64,000 nt of DNA from NCBI RefSeq assembly GCF_017876795.1, contig NZ_JAGIOR010000001.1, positions 3,188,501 through 3,252,500 of the forward strand, given 5' to 3'. The notes beneath the pieces were generated by a model. It ran no database searches. It had not been told where the DNA came from and saw nothing but the letters and a program-made list of their open reading frames with translations. Origin of the DNA: Rhizobium leguminosarum. Lineage in GTDB: Bacteria; Pseudomonadota; Alphaproteobacteria; Rhizobiales; Rhizobiaceae. A program made the position numbers and the translations under genes. This document shows, one piece after another, positions 38,314 to 46,670 of this stretch. Positions within the stretch are counted from its first letter, which is position 1. Each line of letters opens with the position of its first letter.

Positions 38314-39207
38314 TCACGTCGCCGCGCAGGCGTCCCGAACGCAGCCGCGCAGCCAGCGATGGGCCGGATCGGCATCCATCCGGGGGTGCCACAGCAGTGA
38401 AACGGTGATCTCAGCGGTTGGAAAGGGCAGGGGAAAACTGTGCATCCCCTGGCGCAAAGCTCCGGTGTGCCGTTCCGGCACGCTGGCAATCAGATCCGAA
38501 GCGCGGGCGAGAGCCAGCGCTGTGGAAAAACCGCCGACGATGGTGGCGATTTGCCGCTCCAGCCCGAGCGCCTCAAGGGCTTCATCGATCGCCCCCTTGT
38601 CGAGCCCGCGCCGTGAGACATGGATGTGCCGGCCGGCCGCATATCGGGAGGGTGTGAGCTCGTCCCGGCAAAGCGGATGCCCCGTTCGAACGACGCCGAT
38701 GAAATGGTCGCGGAACAGGGCCTGCGCCCGAACCTCCGGTCCCATCGTATCGCCGACGACACCGGTTTCCAGGTCGACGCTTCCGTCGCGAAGCGGGGCG
38801 CTGTCCTTGTCCGGCTTCTGCACGAAGCGCAGCCGCACGCCGGGCGCTTGCCCACCGAGGCGGGCGATGAGATCGGGTCCGAAGCTCTCGGCGAAGCCTT
38901 CGCTGGTGCGCAGGGTGAATGTTCGGACCAAGCGTTTGAGATCAAGCGCCTCGGCAGGGCGCAAGACCGCGTGCGCATCCTCGACGATCCGGCCGACCCG
39001 CTCGCGCAGTTCGAGCGCCCGGGGCGTGGGAACGAGGCCGCGGCCGGCGCGCACCAGCAGCGGATCGCCCGTCGTCTCGCGCAATCGCGCCAGCGCCCGG
39101 CTCATCGCCGACGGGCTGAGCCGCAGTCTTTGGGCCGCGCGCGCCACGCTGCCTTCGGCAAGCAGCACATCCAGGGTGACAAGCAGATTGAGATCGGGGG
39201 TCGACAT
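38314..39207 (-). CDS. LysR family transcriptional regulator
   Basis: The 297-residue regulator has the N-terminal winged HTH at residues 1-60 (LNLLVTLDVLLAEGSVARAA, LRLSPSAMSRALARLRETTG) and a LysR substrate-binding domain from about 90. The start at 39207 (MSTPDLNLL) fits the family; the track of residues upstream is unconserved. It faces the MFS transporter gene across 87 bases, the normal arrangement of a LysR regulator with its target. The target gene here is frameshifted. Confidence 0.93.
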   Translation of the reverse strand: MSTPDLNLLVTLDVLLAEGSVARAAQRLRLSPSAMSRALARLRETTGDPLLVRAGRGLVPTPRALELRERVGRIVEDAHAVLRPAEALDLKRLVRTFTLRTSEGFAESFGPDLIARLGGQAPGVRLRFVQKPDKDSAPLRDGSVDLETGVVGDTMGPEVRAQALFRDHFIGVVRTGHPLCRDELTPSRYAAGRHIHVSRRGLDKGAIDEALEALGLERQIATIVGGFSTALALARASDLIASVPERHTGALRQGMHSFPLPFPTAEITVSLLWHPRMDADPAHRWLRGCVRDACAAT

Positions 39208-39294
39208 GCACCCGACATAACACGGTTTGATGTGGCGCCAAACGCAAGAATAGAATGTAAATGCTGCGCGCTCCGCCATGTCGGCCGGAGGACT

Positions 39295-40811
39295 ATGTTT
39301 TCCGGCGGCTCCGTTTCGGGGAGCGAGAAAACGGAGTCCACGGTGAAATCGATCATTGCAGAGCCAGGCGAGGCGGGTGCCGGTGCCGGTGCCGGTGCCG
39401 GTGCCGGTGCCGGTGCCGAACGCACATATTCTGTCCGCTGGATACTCACCAGCCTTTCCCTCTCCATGATGTTGCCATCGCTCGGCACCAGTATCGCCAA
39501 TGTCGGCCTGCCGAGCCTGGCGCGGGCGTTCAACGCACCTTTCAGGACGTCCAGTGGATTGTGCTCGCCTATCTCCTTGCCATCACCACGCTGATCGTCA
39601 GCGTCGGGCGGCTCGGTGATGTCACCGGCCGGCGACGGCTGCTGCTCATCGGCATCCTGCTCTTCACGCTGGCCTCGGTCCTCTGCGGCCTTACACCGAC
39701 GCTGTGGCTGATGATTGCGGCGCGCGCCCTGCAGGGTCTGGGCGCGGCGATCATGATGGCGCTGACCATGGCCTTTGTCGGTGATACGGTGCCGAAGGCG
39801 AGGACCGGGAGCGCCATGGGGCTGCTCGGAACGATGTCGGCGATCGGCACGGCTCTTGGGCCGTCGCTCGGCGGCCTCATGATCGCCTGTTTCGGCTGGC
39901 CGGCAATCTTCCTCGTCAACGTGCCGCTCGGCTTGGCGACCTTCGTTCTCGCCTATCGTTATCTGCCGGACGATATCGGCGGCCAGAAGAAGGATCGGGC
40001 CGGCTTCGATACAGTGGGCACGCTACTGCTTGCCCTGATGCTTTCGGCCTATGCGCTGGCGATGACGATTGGGCATGGCAGCGTTGGCCCGGTGAACCTG
40101 GCCTTGCTGTTCGTCGCCGGTCTCGGCGCCGCTTTCTTCGTCTTCGCCGAGGTAAGAACGGCATCGCCGCTGATCCAGCTGGCTGTGTTCCGCAATCGCG
40201 TGCTCACCGCCAGCCTGGCGATGAACGCGCTCGTTTCGACTGTGATGATGGCGACGCTGGTGCTTGCGCCCTTCTATCTGTCCCGCGCGCTCGGGCTCGA
40301 CGAAGCGCTGGTTGGAGCCGTCATGTCGATCGGTCCCGTGATCTCCATCCTCAGCGGCGTCCCGGCCGGTCGCCTGGTCGATCGTCTGGACACGCCATTC
40401 GTGGTCGCCGCAGGGCTCGTCGCCATGGCCGCCGGCTCCATCGCTCTCGCAGTGCTTCCCGGAATCGCTGGCTACATCGCCGGCATCGCCGTGCTGACAC
40501 CCGGCTATCAGCTGTTCCAGGCAGCCAACAACACGGCCGTTATGTCGGATGTCCGCGCCGACCGGCGGGGCGTCCTCTCCGGCATGCTCAACCTGTCGCG
40601 CAATCTCGGGCTGATTACCGGCGCATCCATCATGGGGGCCGTGTTCGCGTATGGATCGGCAGCATCCGAGATCGCCGCGGCGCGTCCCGAGGCCGTGCAT
40701 TCAGGCATGCAGATGACCTTCGCCGTCGCAGCGGCGTTGATCGCTACGGCGCTTGCCATCGCGGCGGCGACCTACCGGCGCCGAACCAATTCCGATTTAA
40801 CTAAGCAATAA
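39295..40811 (+). pseudogene. MFS efflux transporter (EmrB/QacA-like) with a -1 frameshift
   Basis: The gene starts at the ATG at 39295 with CGGAGG upstream. It reads through an Ala-Gly repeat (encoded by the GGTGCC array), then RWILTSLSLSMMLPSLGTSI and LPSLARAFNAPF. There the frame breaks: one base (probably a C in TTCCAGG) is missing near 39543, and the downstream frame continues QDVQWIVLAYLLAITTLIVS and the motif GRLGDVTGRRRLLLIG. Repaired, the protein would have 505 residues and 14 helices of the DHA2 drug-efflux type. It is divergent from its presumed LysR regulator. Whether this is a real mutation or a sequence error cannot be told here. Confidence 0.85.
39376..39417 (+). repeat. (GGTGCC)7 in-frame hexanucleotide microsatellite
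   Basis: Seven perfect GGTGCC units encode an Ala-Gly repeat in the cytoplasmic N-terminus of the MFS transporter. Slipped-strand change here would alter length by two residues per unit without shifting frame. Confidence 0.95.
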
Positions 40812-41237
40812 GCGATCGAAACTTAGACCAAGGTCCGATCGATCCCGGACTTCGTGCCCATGGCGACTCACGGTAACCATAATAGATTTTGCAGCATTGG
40901 TGGAGTTGCGGAGTTTTGCGGTGACGAAGATTTTCGTTTTGGGAATGATACTGATGCCGGTTATCTTCTGGGGTTATGTTGGCATCTGGGTCTACTCGCT
41001 GTTTTCGTGAGCGGGTGCGGCGTCTTCAGCTGCCGATCACGCTATATCCAGGTCCTAAATCCCTTTAATCGGGTTGCACCGCGACCCTACAAAACATGTC
41101 GGACACGCCCTCCGACGTTGTAAAAGCCATTGCCTGGCCATCAGCTTGCAAGCTTTTCCGGCCATCTATGATTTCAGGCCGGATCGACCGTCATTCTGAG
41201 ATCATGCGAGGGAGTAAAATCCTGCCGACCGGCGGTA
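40812..41237. other. Intergenic region before tRNA-Ser
   Basis: This stretch of 426 bases has no large gene. It contains the candidate 29-residue ORF at 40921-41010, listed separately, and otherwise shows no repeat or motif that I recognise. The last about 130 bases lie downstream of the tRNA (which is on the minus strand). Confidence 0.5.
40921..41010 (+). CDS. Possible 29-residue membrane peptide
   Basis: A GTG-start ORF with GGAG seven bases upstream encodes MTKIFVLGMILMPVIFWGYV followed by GIWVYSLFS. It is almost wholly hydrophobic with a Lys near the N-terminus, the usual look of small bitopic membrane proteins. There is no other evidence, and the long Phe/Tyr/Trp-rich helix is unlikely by chance in a GC-rich genome. 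Confidence 0.4.
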   Translation: MTKIFVLGMILMPVIFWGYVGIWVYSLFS

Positions 41238-41327
41238 TGGCGGAAGAGGTGGGATTCGAACCCACGGTACGGTTTCCCGCACGCCGGTTTTCAAGACCGG
41301 TTCCTTAAACCACTCGGACACTCTTCC
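41238..41327 (-). tRNA. tRNA-Ser (anticodon UGA), with encoded CCA
   Basis: Read on the minus strand the 90-nt gene begins GGAAGAGTGTCCGAGTGGTT and ends GGTTCGAATCCCACCTC...CCGCCA. The acceptor stem GGAAGAG/CTCTTCC pairs fully, the D-arm starts GTCCGAGTGG, and the T-loop is GTTCGAATC. The anticodon loop CTTGAAA holds TGA, serine codon UCA and related. A long variable arm confirms a class II (Ser) tRNA. CCA is genome-encoded. Confidence 0.97.
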
Positions 41328-41586
41328 ATCTGATTGAAAGGTTGAGAAATCGACATTCCGTTGATTTCTACGAACCGGCCATTGCTTCCGGTTTGCGACC
41401 CAATCACTCGATGGCTGGCTTTTTAGCAGCTTTGGTAGCAGCGTCAACTTACCCGGCAGCATTTGTCGGCATCTGCACCGATTGCAATTCCGGCGCATAG
41501 GTCTTTGTCCGTTTCGCACATTGGAAAGGACTGGCGTTCCTTCCGGCTTGAGCGTTTACTGTGTTGTTCTGGCGGAGGAAAAAACC

Positions 41587-41914
41587 ATGGCCATGTATCT
41601 CACGCGCTTCAGCTACACGCCCGAAACATGGGCGCGCATGATCGAAAACCCCGAGGATCGCCGGGAGGCGGCCCGTCGTTACATTGAATCGGTGGGCGGC
41701 AAGCTCCATGGATTCTGGTACGCCTTCGGCGGAGCATGATGGCTGGAATCTGTGGGAGGCGCCCGATAACGTCTCGATGGCGGCTGTCGCGCTTGCTATC
41801 GGGGCGGGAGGGGCAGTCAGCTCCATGGAAACCACGGTCCTGCTCAGCGTCGAGGATACGATCGAAGCCTTGGGAAAGGCGAAGTCGGTTCGGTATCGCC
41901 CACCGGCAGCGTAG
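41587..41914 (+). pseudogene. GYD-domain protein with a +1 frameshift
   Basis: The first frame (ATG at 41587, AGGAAAAAA upstream) encodes MAMYLTRFSYTPETWARMIE...GKLHGFWYAFG, then stops early. From about 41730 the next frame continues EHDGWNLWEAPDNVSMAAVA through to RYRPPAA. Deleting one G in GGCGGAGCATG (near 41731) restores a 108-residue GYD-domain protein, the usual size for this small cytoplasmic family of unknown function. The gene is therefore a pseudogene or carries a sequence error. Confidence 0.85.
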
Positions 41915-42381
41915 GGGCGCCGACCTGGACTAAGATCATCCTGTTTTAGCGTCCGTCGGATCCCGTGGCGGAGATTTCGTTCCCCCAGGGGATCGAAGCA
42001 TCACTACAAGATCCGCGTTGCGTTGCGTCCGATGGGCGACTGAAGCAAGGCAGCGGCAAACGCCGTGGAGCCGTGACGTTGGCGTTTCAATATGGAGCTT
42101 TTCGGGCGTTTTGAAGCGGCCGACTGTTTACCATATGCCCCGCATCGGCACGGGAATTTCAGGCCTCTTTGCAGCAGCAGAAGAGCGGGTCGGCAAGTGC
42201 TCGCGTTAGTGATTTATAAACCATAATCATTAGAATTGTCGCTATCGCTGCGAAATCGTTCGTAAAGTTGCCACGAACTTAGCAAGATTAAATCCTCGTT
42301 AGGCGGGTGGGAATAAGGCGTATTGGTCCAGTATGGGGCAAAGTTCCTTAACCATAACGATCGTTGAGCGGCGTGGGGCAT
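41915..42381. other. Intergenic region upstream of rlpA
   Basis: These 467 bases show no gene I can support; the ORFs here are short and lack ribosome sites. The last 150 bases are AT-richer and carry the likely rlpA promoter. No repeat was recognised. Confidence 0.5.
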
Positions 42382-43476
42382 ATGAAATTGGGATACGGGG
42401 CGGCGTCTTTCGCAACGACAGCACGGTGGCTGGCGGTATCGGCGATGTGTGCGACGGTTGCGGCGTGCGGCACAACGCAGGCGGTGCCGAAGAAGAAAGC
42501 CCACGGCAAAGAATATTTCTCCGAATCCGAATATGGCGTAAAGGCGAGCCCGCGGGTCGCCACCGGCAACAATATCCCCAAGGGCGGCGGCCGCTACATC
42601 GTCGGCAACCCTTACGAGGTGAAGGGCAAGTGGTATTATCCGAAGGAAGACTTCGCCTATAACAAGGTCGGCGTCGCTTCCTGGTATGGCTCGGCTTTTC
42701 ATGGGCGCCTGACGGCGAACGGCGAAGTCTACGACCAGATGCATCTTTCCGCGGCGCATCCGACCTTCCCGTTGCCGAGCTATGCGCGCGTCACCAATCT
42801 CGAAAGTGGTTCCTCCGTCATCGTGCGCGTCAACGATCGCGGCCCCTATCACGAAGGCCGTATCATCGACCTTTCGAACAAGACGGCCGACATGCTGGAT
42901 CTGCAGCACAGCGGCACCGGCAAGGTTCGCGTGCAATATGTCGGTCGCGCCCGCATGGACGGACACGACATGCCGTATCTGATGGCCTCCTACGCGCCGA
43001 AGGGCAGCCGCATTCCCGGCGTCAATCCGGAAGGCCAGATCGCGACCGGCGTGATGGTCGCCTCCAATAGCCGCAAGATCACCCGCGACCAGTTGCAGAG
43101 TTCGGAAGATTACGAGACGCCGGCCAACGTGCCGGTACCGATGTCGGCGACCTCCTATGCCGGCTCGACGCCGAGCGCGCGCTATAATGCGGCACCCGCT
43201 CTTGCTCCGGGTGCGCATGTTCTGGTGGCGCCGCCAGCACCGTCCGTCAACAATGCCCCGCAGGCCTTCGACCAGATGGTCGTGCTGCCGGAGATTGGTC
43301 CCATGCCCTACGAACGGCCGCTTGGCTCTCTGGCGCTAGGTTACCAGAACGAGGACGTGAAGACGGTGACCGTCGATCTCGCCTTCGACGCGGTGATGGT
43401 GCGCAATGACGGGCTGACGCAGGAGTCGATCCTTGCTTCGGCCAAGCGCCAAAAGGCTAAATTCGCCGCGCGCTGA
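42382..43476 (+). CDS. rlpA: RlpA-like septal lytic transglycosylase lipoprotein
   Basis: The 364-residue precursor starts at the ATG at 42382 and has a lipoprotein-like signal (LAVSAMCATVAACG, lipobox A-A-C). The conserved double-psi barrel (about 90-190) shows GVASWYGSAFHGRLTANGEVY, then SAAHPTFPLPSYARVTNLES and VIVRVNDRGPYHEGRIIDLS, including the catalytic-Asp region of RlpA transglycosylases, which cleave naked glycan strands at the septum. The C-terminal part (about 230-364) is low in complexity, with no SPOR domain recognised. It is followed by a penicillin-binding protein, a natural partner in cell-wall turnover. Confidence 0.9.
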   Translation: MKLGYGAASFATTARWLAVSAMCATVAACGTTQAVPKKKAHGKEYFSESEYGVKASPRVATGNNIPKGGGRYIVGNPYEVKGKWYYPKEDFAYNKVGVASWYGSAFHGRLTANGEVYDQMHLSAAHPTFPLPSYARVTNLESGSSVIVRVNDRGPYHEGRIIDLSNKTADMLDLQHSGTGKVRVQYVGRARMDGHDMPYLMASYAPKGSRIPGVNPEGQIATGVMVASNSRKITRDQLQSSEDYETPANVPVPMSATSYAGSTPSARYNAAPALAPGAHVLVAPPAPSVNNAPQAFDQMVVLPEIGPMPYERPLGSLALGYQNEDVKTVTVDLAFDAVMVRNDGLTQESILASAKRQKAKFAAR

Positions 43477-43550
43477 GCGCGGCAATTGCATCGAATTTCC
43501 TCTCGCTCTAACCTCCCGACCACACGCCGCTCGATCGATGGAAACTCTTG

Positions 43551-44798
43551 ATGCTGAAGCCTGTGCTTCGCCTTTGTTTCACCGCAATTCCGGACGCAAA
43601 ACCGCTGTGCACTTTTGCTGGAATTGCTCTGGCATGCCTAATGCCGTTCACCACGGGCGCGCTTGCGGCCGATAGCGGTGCCGCCGGTTTCGCCACCAAG
43701 GCGACGCAGGCCTATATGATCGAGGCCGCCACCGGCACCGTGCTTCTCGCCAAAAACGAGGACCAGGACTTTTCGCCGGCTTCGCTCGCCAAGCTGATGA
43801 CGATGGATCTCGTCTTCGAGGCGGTGACGAAGGGCCAGATCACGTTCGATACCGAATATCCCGTTTCCGAGTATGCCTGGCGGACCGGTGGCGCGCCGTC
43901 GAGGACGGCAACGATGTTTGCCAGCCTCAAATCGCGCGTGCGCGTCGAGGATCTGATCAAGGGCATCGCCATCCAGGGCGCCAATGACAGCTGCATCATC
44001 CTCGCCGAAGGCATGGCTGGAAGCGAGCAGCAATTTGCCGTGTCGATGACGCGGCGTGCCCGTGAGCTCGGCATGGAGAAGGCCGAGTTCGGCAATTCCA
44101 CCGGCCTTCCCGATGGGAAGAGCAAGGTGACGGCGCGCGAGATGGTGACGCTGGCGACGGCCCTGCAGCAATCCTATCCGAAGCTCTATCCCTATTTCGC
44201 GCAGCCGGATTTCGAGTGGAACAAGATCTTCCAGCGTAACCGCAATCCACTGCTCGGGCTCGATCTCGGCGCCGACGGGCTGGCCACCGGCTTTACCGAG
44301 GGGGAGGGTTATTCGATCGTCGCGTCGGTTGAGCGCGACGGCAGGCGGCTGTTTCTGGCGCTTGCCGGCATCGCTTCCGACAAGGAGCGGACGGAGGAGG
44401 CCAAGCGGGTGCTCGAATGGGGGCTGACCGCCTTTGAGAACCGGCAAATCTTCGCCGACAAGGAAGTGATTGGAGCCGCCAGCGTCTATGGCGGCACGGC
44501 GCGCACCGTCGATCTCATCGCCAAGGCGCCGGTCAGCGTCTACATTCCGATCAGCAATCCCGACAGGCTGTCGGCACGCATCGTCTATCGCTGGCCGCTG
44601 ACGGCGCCGGTGACGCCGGATACCCAGGCAGGCACGCTCAGGATTTTCGCGGGCAGCCGGCTGCTCAGGGAAGTGCCGCTCTACACCGTGCAGGCGGTCG
44701 GTGAGGGTTCGCTCAGCAGCCGGGCGGTCGACGCTATGCTGGAACTCGGCGAATCGCTGTTTTTCTCCTGGCTCTGGGACAAGTCCGCGCCCGGCTGA
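43551..44798 (+). CDS. D-alanyl-D-alanine carboxypeptidase-like protein (S11 family)
   Basis: The protein has 415 residues with a signal peptide. The S11 core starts with FSPASLAKLMTMDLVFEA, catalytic Ser78 and Lys81 of SxxK. The second motif is GANDSCIILAEG, where the usual SxN has Gly for Ser. The third motif, GLATGFTEGEGYS, has Ala-Thr-Gly where KTG is normal. So the enzyme may be inactive or have unusual chemistry. The signal-peptide region is partly encoded by a palindromic intergenic repeat. It is the first gene of a run including tmk and holB; spacing to tmk is about 135 bases, so a separate promoter is possible. Confidence 0.85.
   Translation: MLKPVLRLCFTAIPDAKPLCTFAGIALACLMPFTTGALAADSGAAGFATKATQAYMIEAATGTVLLAKNEDQDFSPASLAKLMTMDLVFEAVTKGQITFDTEYPVSEYAWRTGGAPSRTATMFASLKSRVRVEDLIKGIAIQGANDSCIILAEGMAGSEQQFAVSMTRRARELGMEKAEFGNSTGLPDGKSKVTAREMVTLATALQQSYPKLYPYFAQPDFEWNKIFQRNRNPLLGLDLGADGLATGFTEGEGYSIVASVERDGRRLFLALAGIASDKERTEEAKRVLEWGLTAFENRQIFADKEVIGAASVYGGTARTVDLIAKAPVSVYIPISNPDRLSARIVYRWPLTAPVTPDTQAGTLRIFAGSRLLREVPLYTVQAVGEGSLSSRAVDAMLELGESLFFSWLWDKSAPG
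43583..43626. repeat. Palindromic interspersed repeat lying inside a coding region
   Basis: The ends GCAATTCC (43583-43590) and GGAATTGC (43619-43626) are exact complements. The interior GACGCAAAACCGCTGTGCAC, followed by TTTTGCT, resembles the core of RIME elements (CAAAAC...GCACACTTTTG). Repeats of this kind are usually intergenic in Rhizobium; here it encodes part of the signal peptide of the DacA-like protein. Confidence 0.7.
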
Positions 44799-44933
44799 AC
44801 GCCTGACCTTCTGATACAATTTGCCGGGAAAGGTGATTATGTCGCCGCGGCGAAAGGTTTTCCTCCCTGATATCTTCGGATAGATAGAAGAGATGGCGCG
44901 CGCGTGCGGCGCTCGGATTGCGGGAAGTTGTCA

Positions 44934-45614
44934 TTGTCATCCGGTACGGGATTGTTCGTTACGTTTGAAGGCGGGGAAGGCGCTGGGAAGTCCACGCAGA
45001 TCCGCCGCCTCGCCGAGGCACTGAAGGGCGAAGGTCGCGACGTGCTGATGACGCGCGAACCCGGCGGATCACCGGGTGCCGAGGCCGTACGCCACGTGCT
45101 GCTGTCAGGGGCTGCCGAAGCCTTCGGCACGCGGATGGAGGCGATCCTGTTTGCGGCGGCGCGAAACGACCATGTCGAAGAGGTGATCCGACCCGCACTT
45201 GCCGCCGGCAAGATCGTGCTCTGCGACCGCTTTATTGATTCCTCCCGCGTCTACCAGGGCATCACCGGCAATCTCGAGCCCGATTTCATCGAAACGCTGC
45301 AGCGCATCGCCATCAACGGCGTGATACCGGATTGCACAGTGATTCTCGACATCCCCGCCAAGATCGGGCTGGAGCGGGCGCAGAAGCGCGCCGCCGCCGA
45401 CGCTCCCGACCGCTTCGAAAAAGAGCGGCTCGAAACGCACGAGAAACGGCGCGAAGCCTTTCTCGATATCGCCGCCCGCGAGCCGGAGCGCTGTCACGTG
45501 ATTGACGCCATGCAGAGCGAAGAGGCGATCGCCGCCGAGATCCATGCGATCGTCCAACAACTCATGTCGCCCGCTGGCCGTGCCCGCACGCCGGAAGCCG
45601 CACACCATGAGTGA
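44934..45614 (+). CDS. tmk: Thymidylate kinase
   Basis: The 226-residue kinase phosphorylates dTMP to dTDP. It has the P-loop [15 protein letters not shown] motif [13 protein letters not shown] and the LID/arginine region [15 protein letters not shown]. The start is uncertain: a TTG at 44934 follows GGGAAG closely, while a GTG at 44904 would add 10 residues. Family alignment supports [13 protein letters not shown] as the natural N-terminus. It is followed nine bases later by holB, an arrangement common in alphaproteobacteria. Confidence 0.93.
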   Translation: MSSGTGLFVTFEGGEGAGKSTQIRRLAEALKGEGRDVLMTREPGGSPGAEAVRHVLLSGAAEAFGTRMEAILFAAARNDHVEEVIRPALAAGKIVLCDRFIDSSRVYQGITGNLEPDFIETLQRIAINGVIPDCTVILDIPAKIGLERAQKRAAADAPDRFEKERLETHEKRREAFLDIAAREPERCHVIDAMQSEEAIAAEIHAIVQQLMSPAGRARTPEAAHHE

Positions 45615-45622
45615 GGCCCATC

Positions 45623-46648
45623 ATGAGTGAAGAAAGGCCCGGACTGCTCGACGGCGCCATCTGGCCGGGGGAAAATACCAGGCTGTTCGGCCATGAGGAG
45701 GCGGAAGCCTTCCTTGCGCAATCCTACCGGTCCGGCAAGGGCCACCACGCCATCCTGATCGAGGGGCCTGAAGGAATCGGCAAGGCGACGCTCGCCTTCC
45801 GCTTCGCCAATCACGTGCTCTCGCATCCCGATCCCGATACTGCGCCGGAGACGATCGGCGATCCGGATCCAGCCTCTCCTGTCAGCCGGCAGATCGCCTC
45901 CGGCGCCTCGCACAATCTCCTGCATCTGGCCCGTCCGGTGGACGAAAAGACCGGCAAGGTGAAGTCGGCGATCACCGTCGACGAGGTCCGCCGCGCCGGC
46001 AAGTTCTTCTCGCAGACCTCGGGCACCGGCAATTGGCGGATCGTCATCATCGATCCGGCCGACGACATGAACCGCAATGCGGCCAACGCCATCCTGAAGA
46101 TCCTGGAAGAGCCGCCGAAGCGGGCGCTGTTCCTGGTGCTCTCGCATGCGCCGGGGCGACTGCTGCCGACGATCCGTTCGCGCTGCCTGCCGCTGAAACT
46201 GGCGCCGCTTGCCGACGATGCGCTGATGGCGGCGCTTGGCCACCTCGGCATATCAGGCGAGGGCGGGGCGGTGCTTTCGGCCGCCAAGGGCAGCGTCGGC
46301 GAGGCGCTGAAACTGTTGAATTACGGCGGCGGCGACATCATCGCCGCCTATGACGAGATGCTGTCGGCCGAAGGAGCGACGGCCCGCAAGGCGATGCATC
46401 GGCTGGCCGACGCGCTTTCGGGCAAGGAAAGTGACACGATCTTCGATTTCTTCGTCAGTCATGTCGGCGACGACATCATGAGCCGGGCACGCGCAGCGGC
46501 AGGCGAGGGGCAGATCACGGCTGCGGAACGGCTGGCGCGGCTCTATTCCGAGATCACCGAGCGGCTCACCATTTCGGATGCCTATAACCTCGACCGCAAA
46601 CAGACGATCATCAGCATTCTCGCCGACATCAAGCAGCCGGGCCTCTAA
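45623..46648 (+). CDS. holB: DNA polymerase III subunit delta'
   Basis: The 341-residue clamp-loader subunit starts at MSEERPGLLDG. It has an AAA+ module with P-loop GPEGIGKATLAFRFA, Walker-B-like DEVRRAGKFF and IVIIDPADDMNRNAANAILK, sensor-1 region LVLSHAPGRLLPTIRSRC (arginine finger of the SRC type). Delta' does not hydrolyse ATP but positions the clamp loader. It is separated from the convergent TauE gene by 22 bases; the tatD-metG genes that normally follow holB lie beyond it. Confidence 0.93.
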   Translation: MSEERPGLLDGAIWPGENTRLFGHEEAEAFLAQSYRSGKGHHAILIEGPEGIGKATLAFRFANHVLSHPDPDTAPETIGDPDPASPVSRQIASGASHNLLHLARPVDEKTGKVKSAITVDEVRRAGKFFSQTSGTGNWRIVIIDPADDMNRNAANAILKILEEPPKRALFLVLSHAPGRLLPTIRSRCLPLKLAPLADDALMAALGHLGISGEGGAVLSAAKGSVGEALKLLNYGGGDIIAAYDEMLSAEGATARKAMHRLADALSGKESDTIFDFFVSHVGDDIMSRARAAAGEGQITAAERLARLYSEITERLTISDAYNLDRKQTIISILADIKQPGL

Positions 46649-46670
46649 CCGCGGGATGCTGATGCTCCGG

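Noticed and set aside
39261..39420. A frame with repeated Arg-Cys residues upstream of the MFS core
   Set aside because: This is the wrong frame of the GGTGCC array; the native frame gives Ala-Gly, and the MFS first helix is encoded there.
38620..39594. Long plus-strand frame antisense to the LysR gene, joining the MFS N-terminus
   Set aside because: Only its last part (from the ATG at 39295, with CGGAGG ahead) is genuine; the upstream part is a shadow of LysR.
41238..41327. The tRNA-Ser gene as an integration site for a genomic island
   Set aside because: No integrase gene and no direct repeat of the tRNA 3' end were seen on either side.
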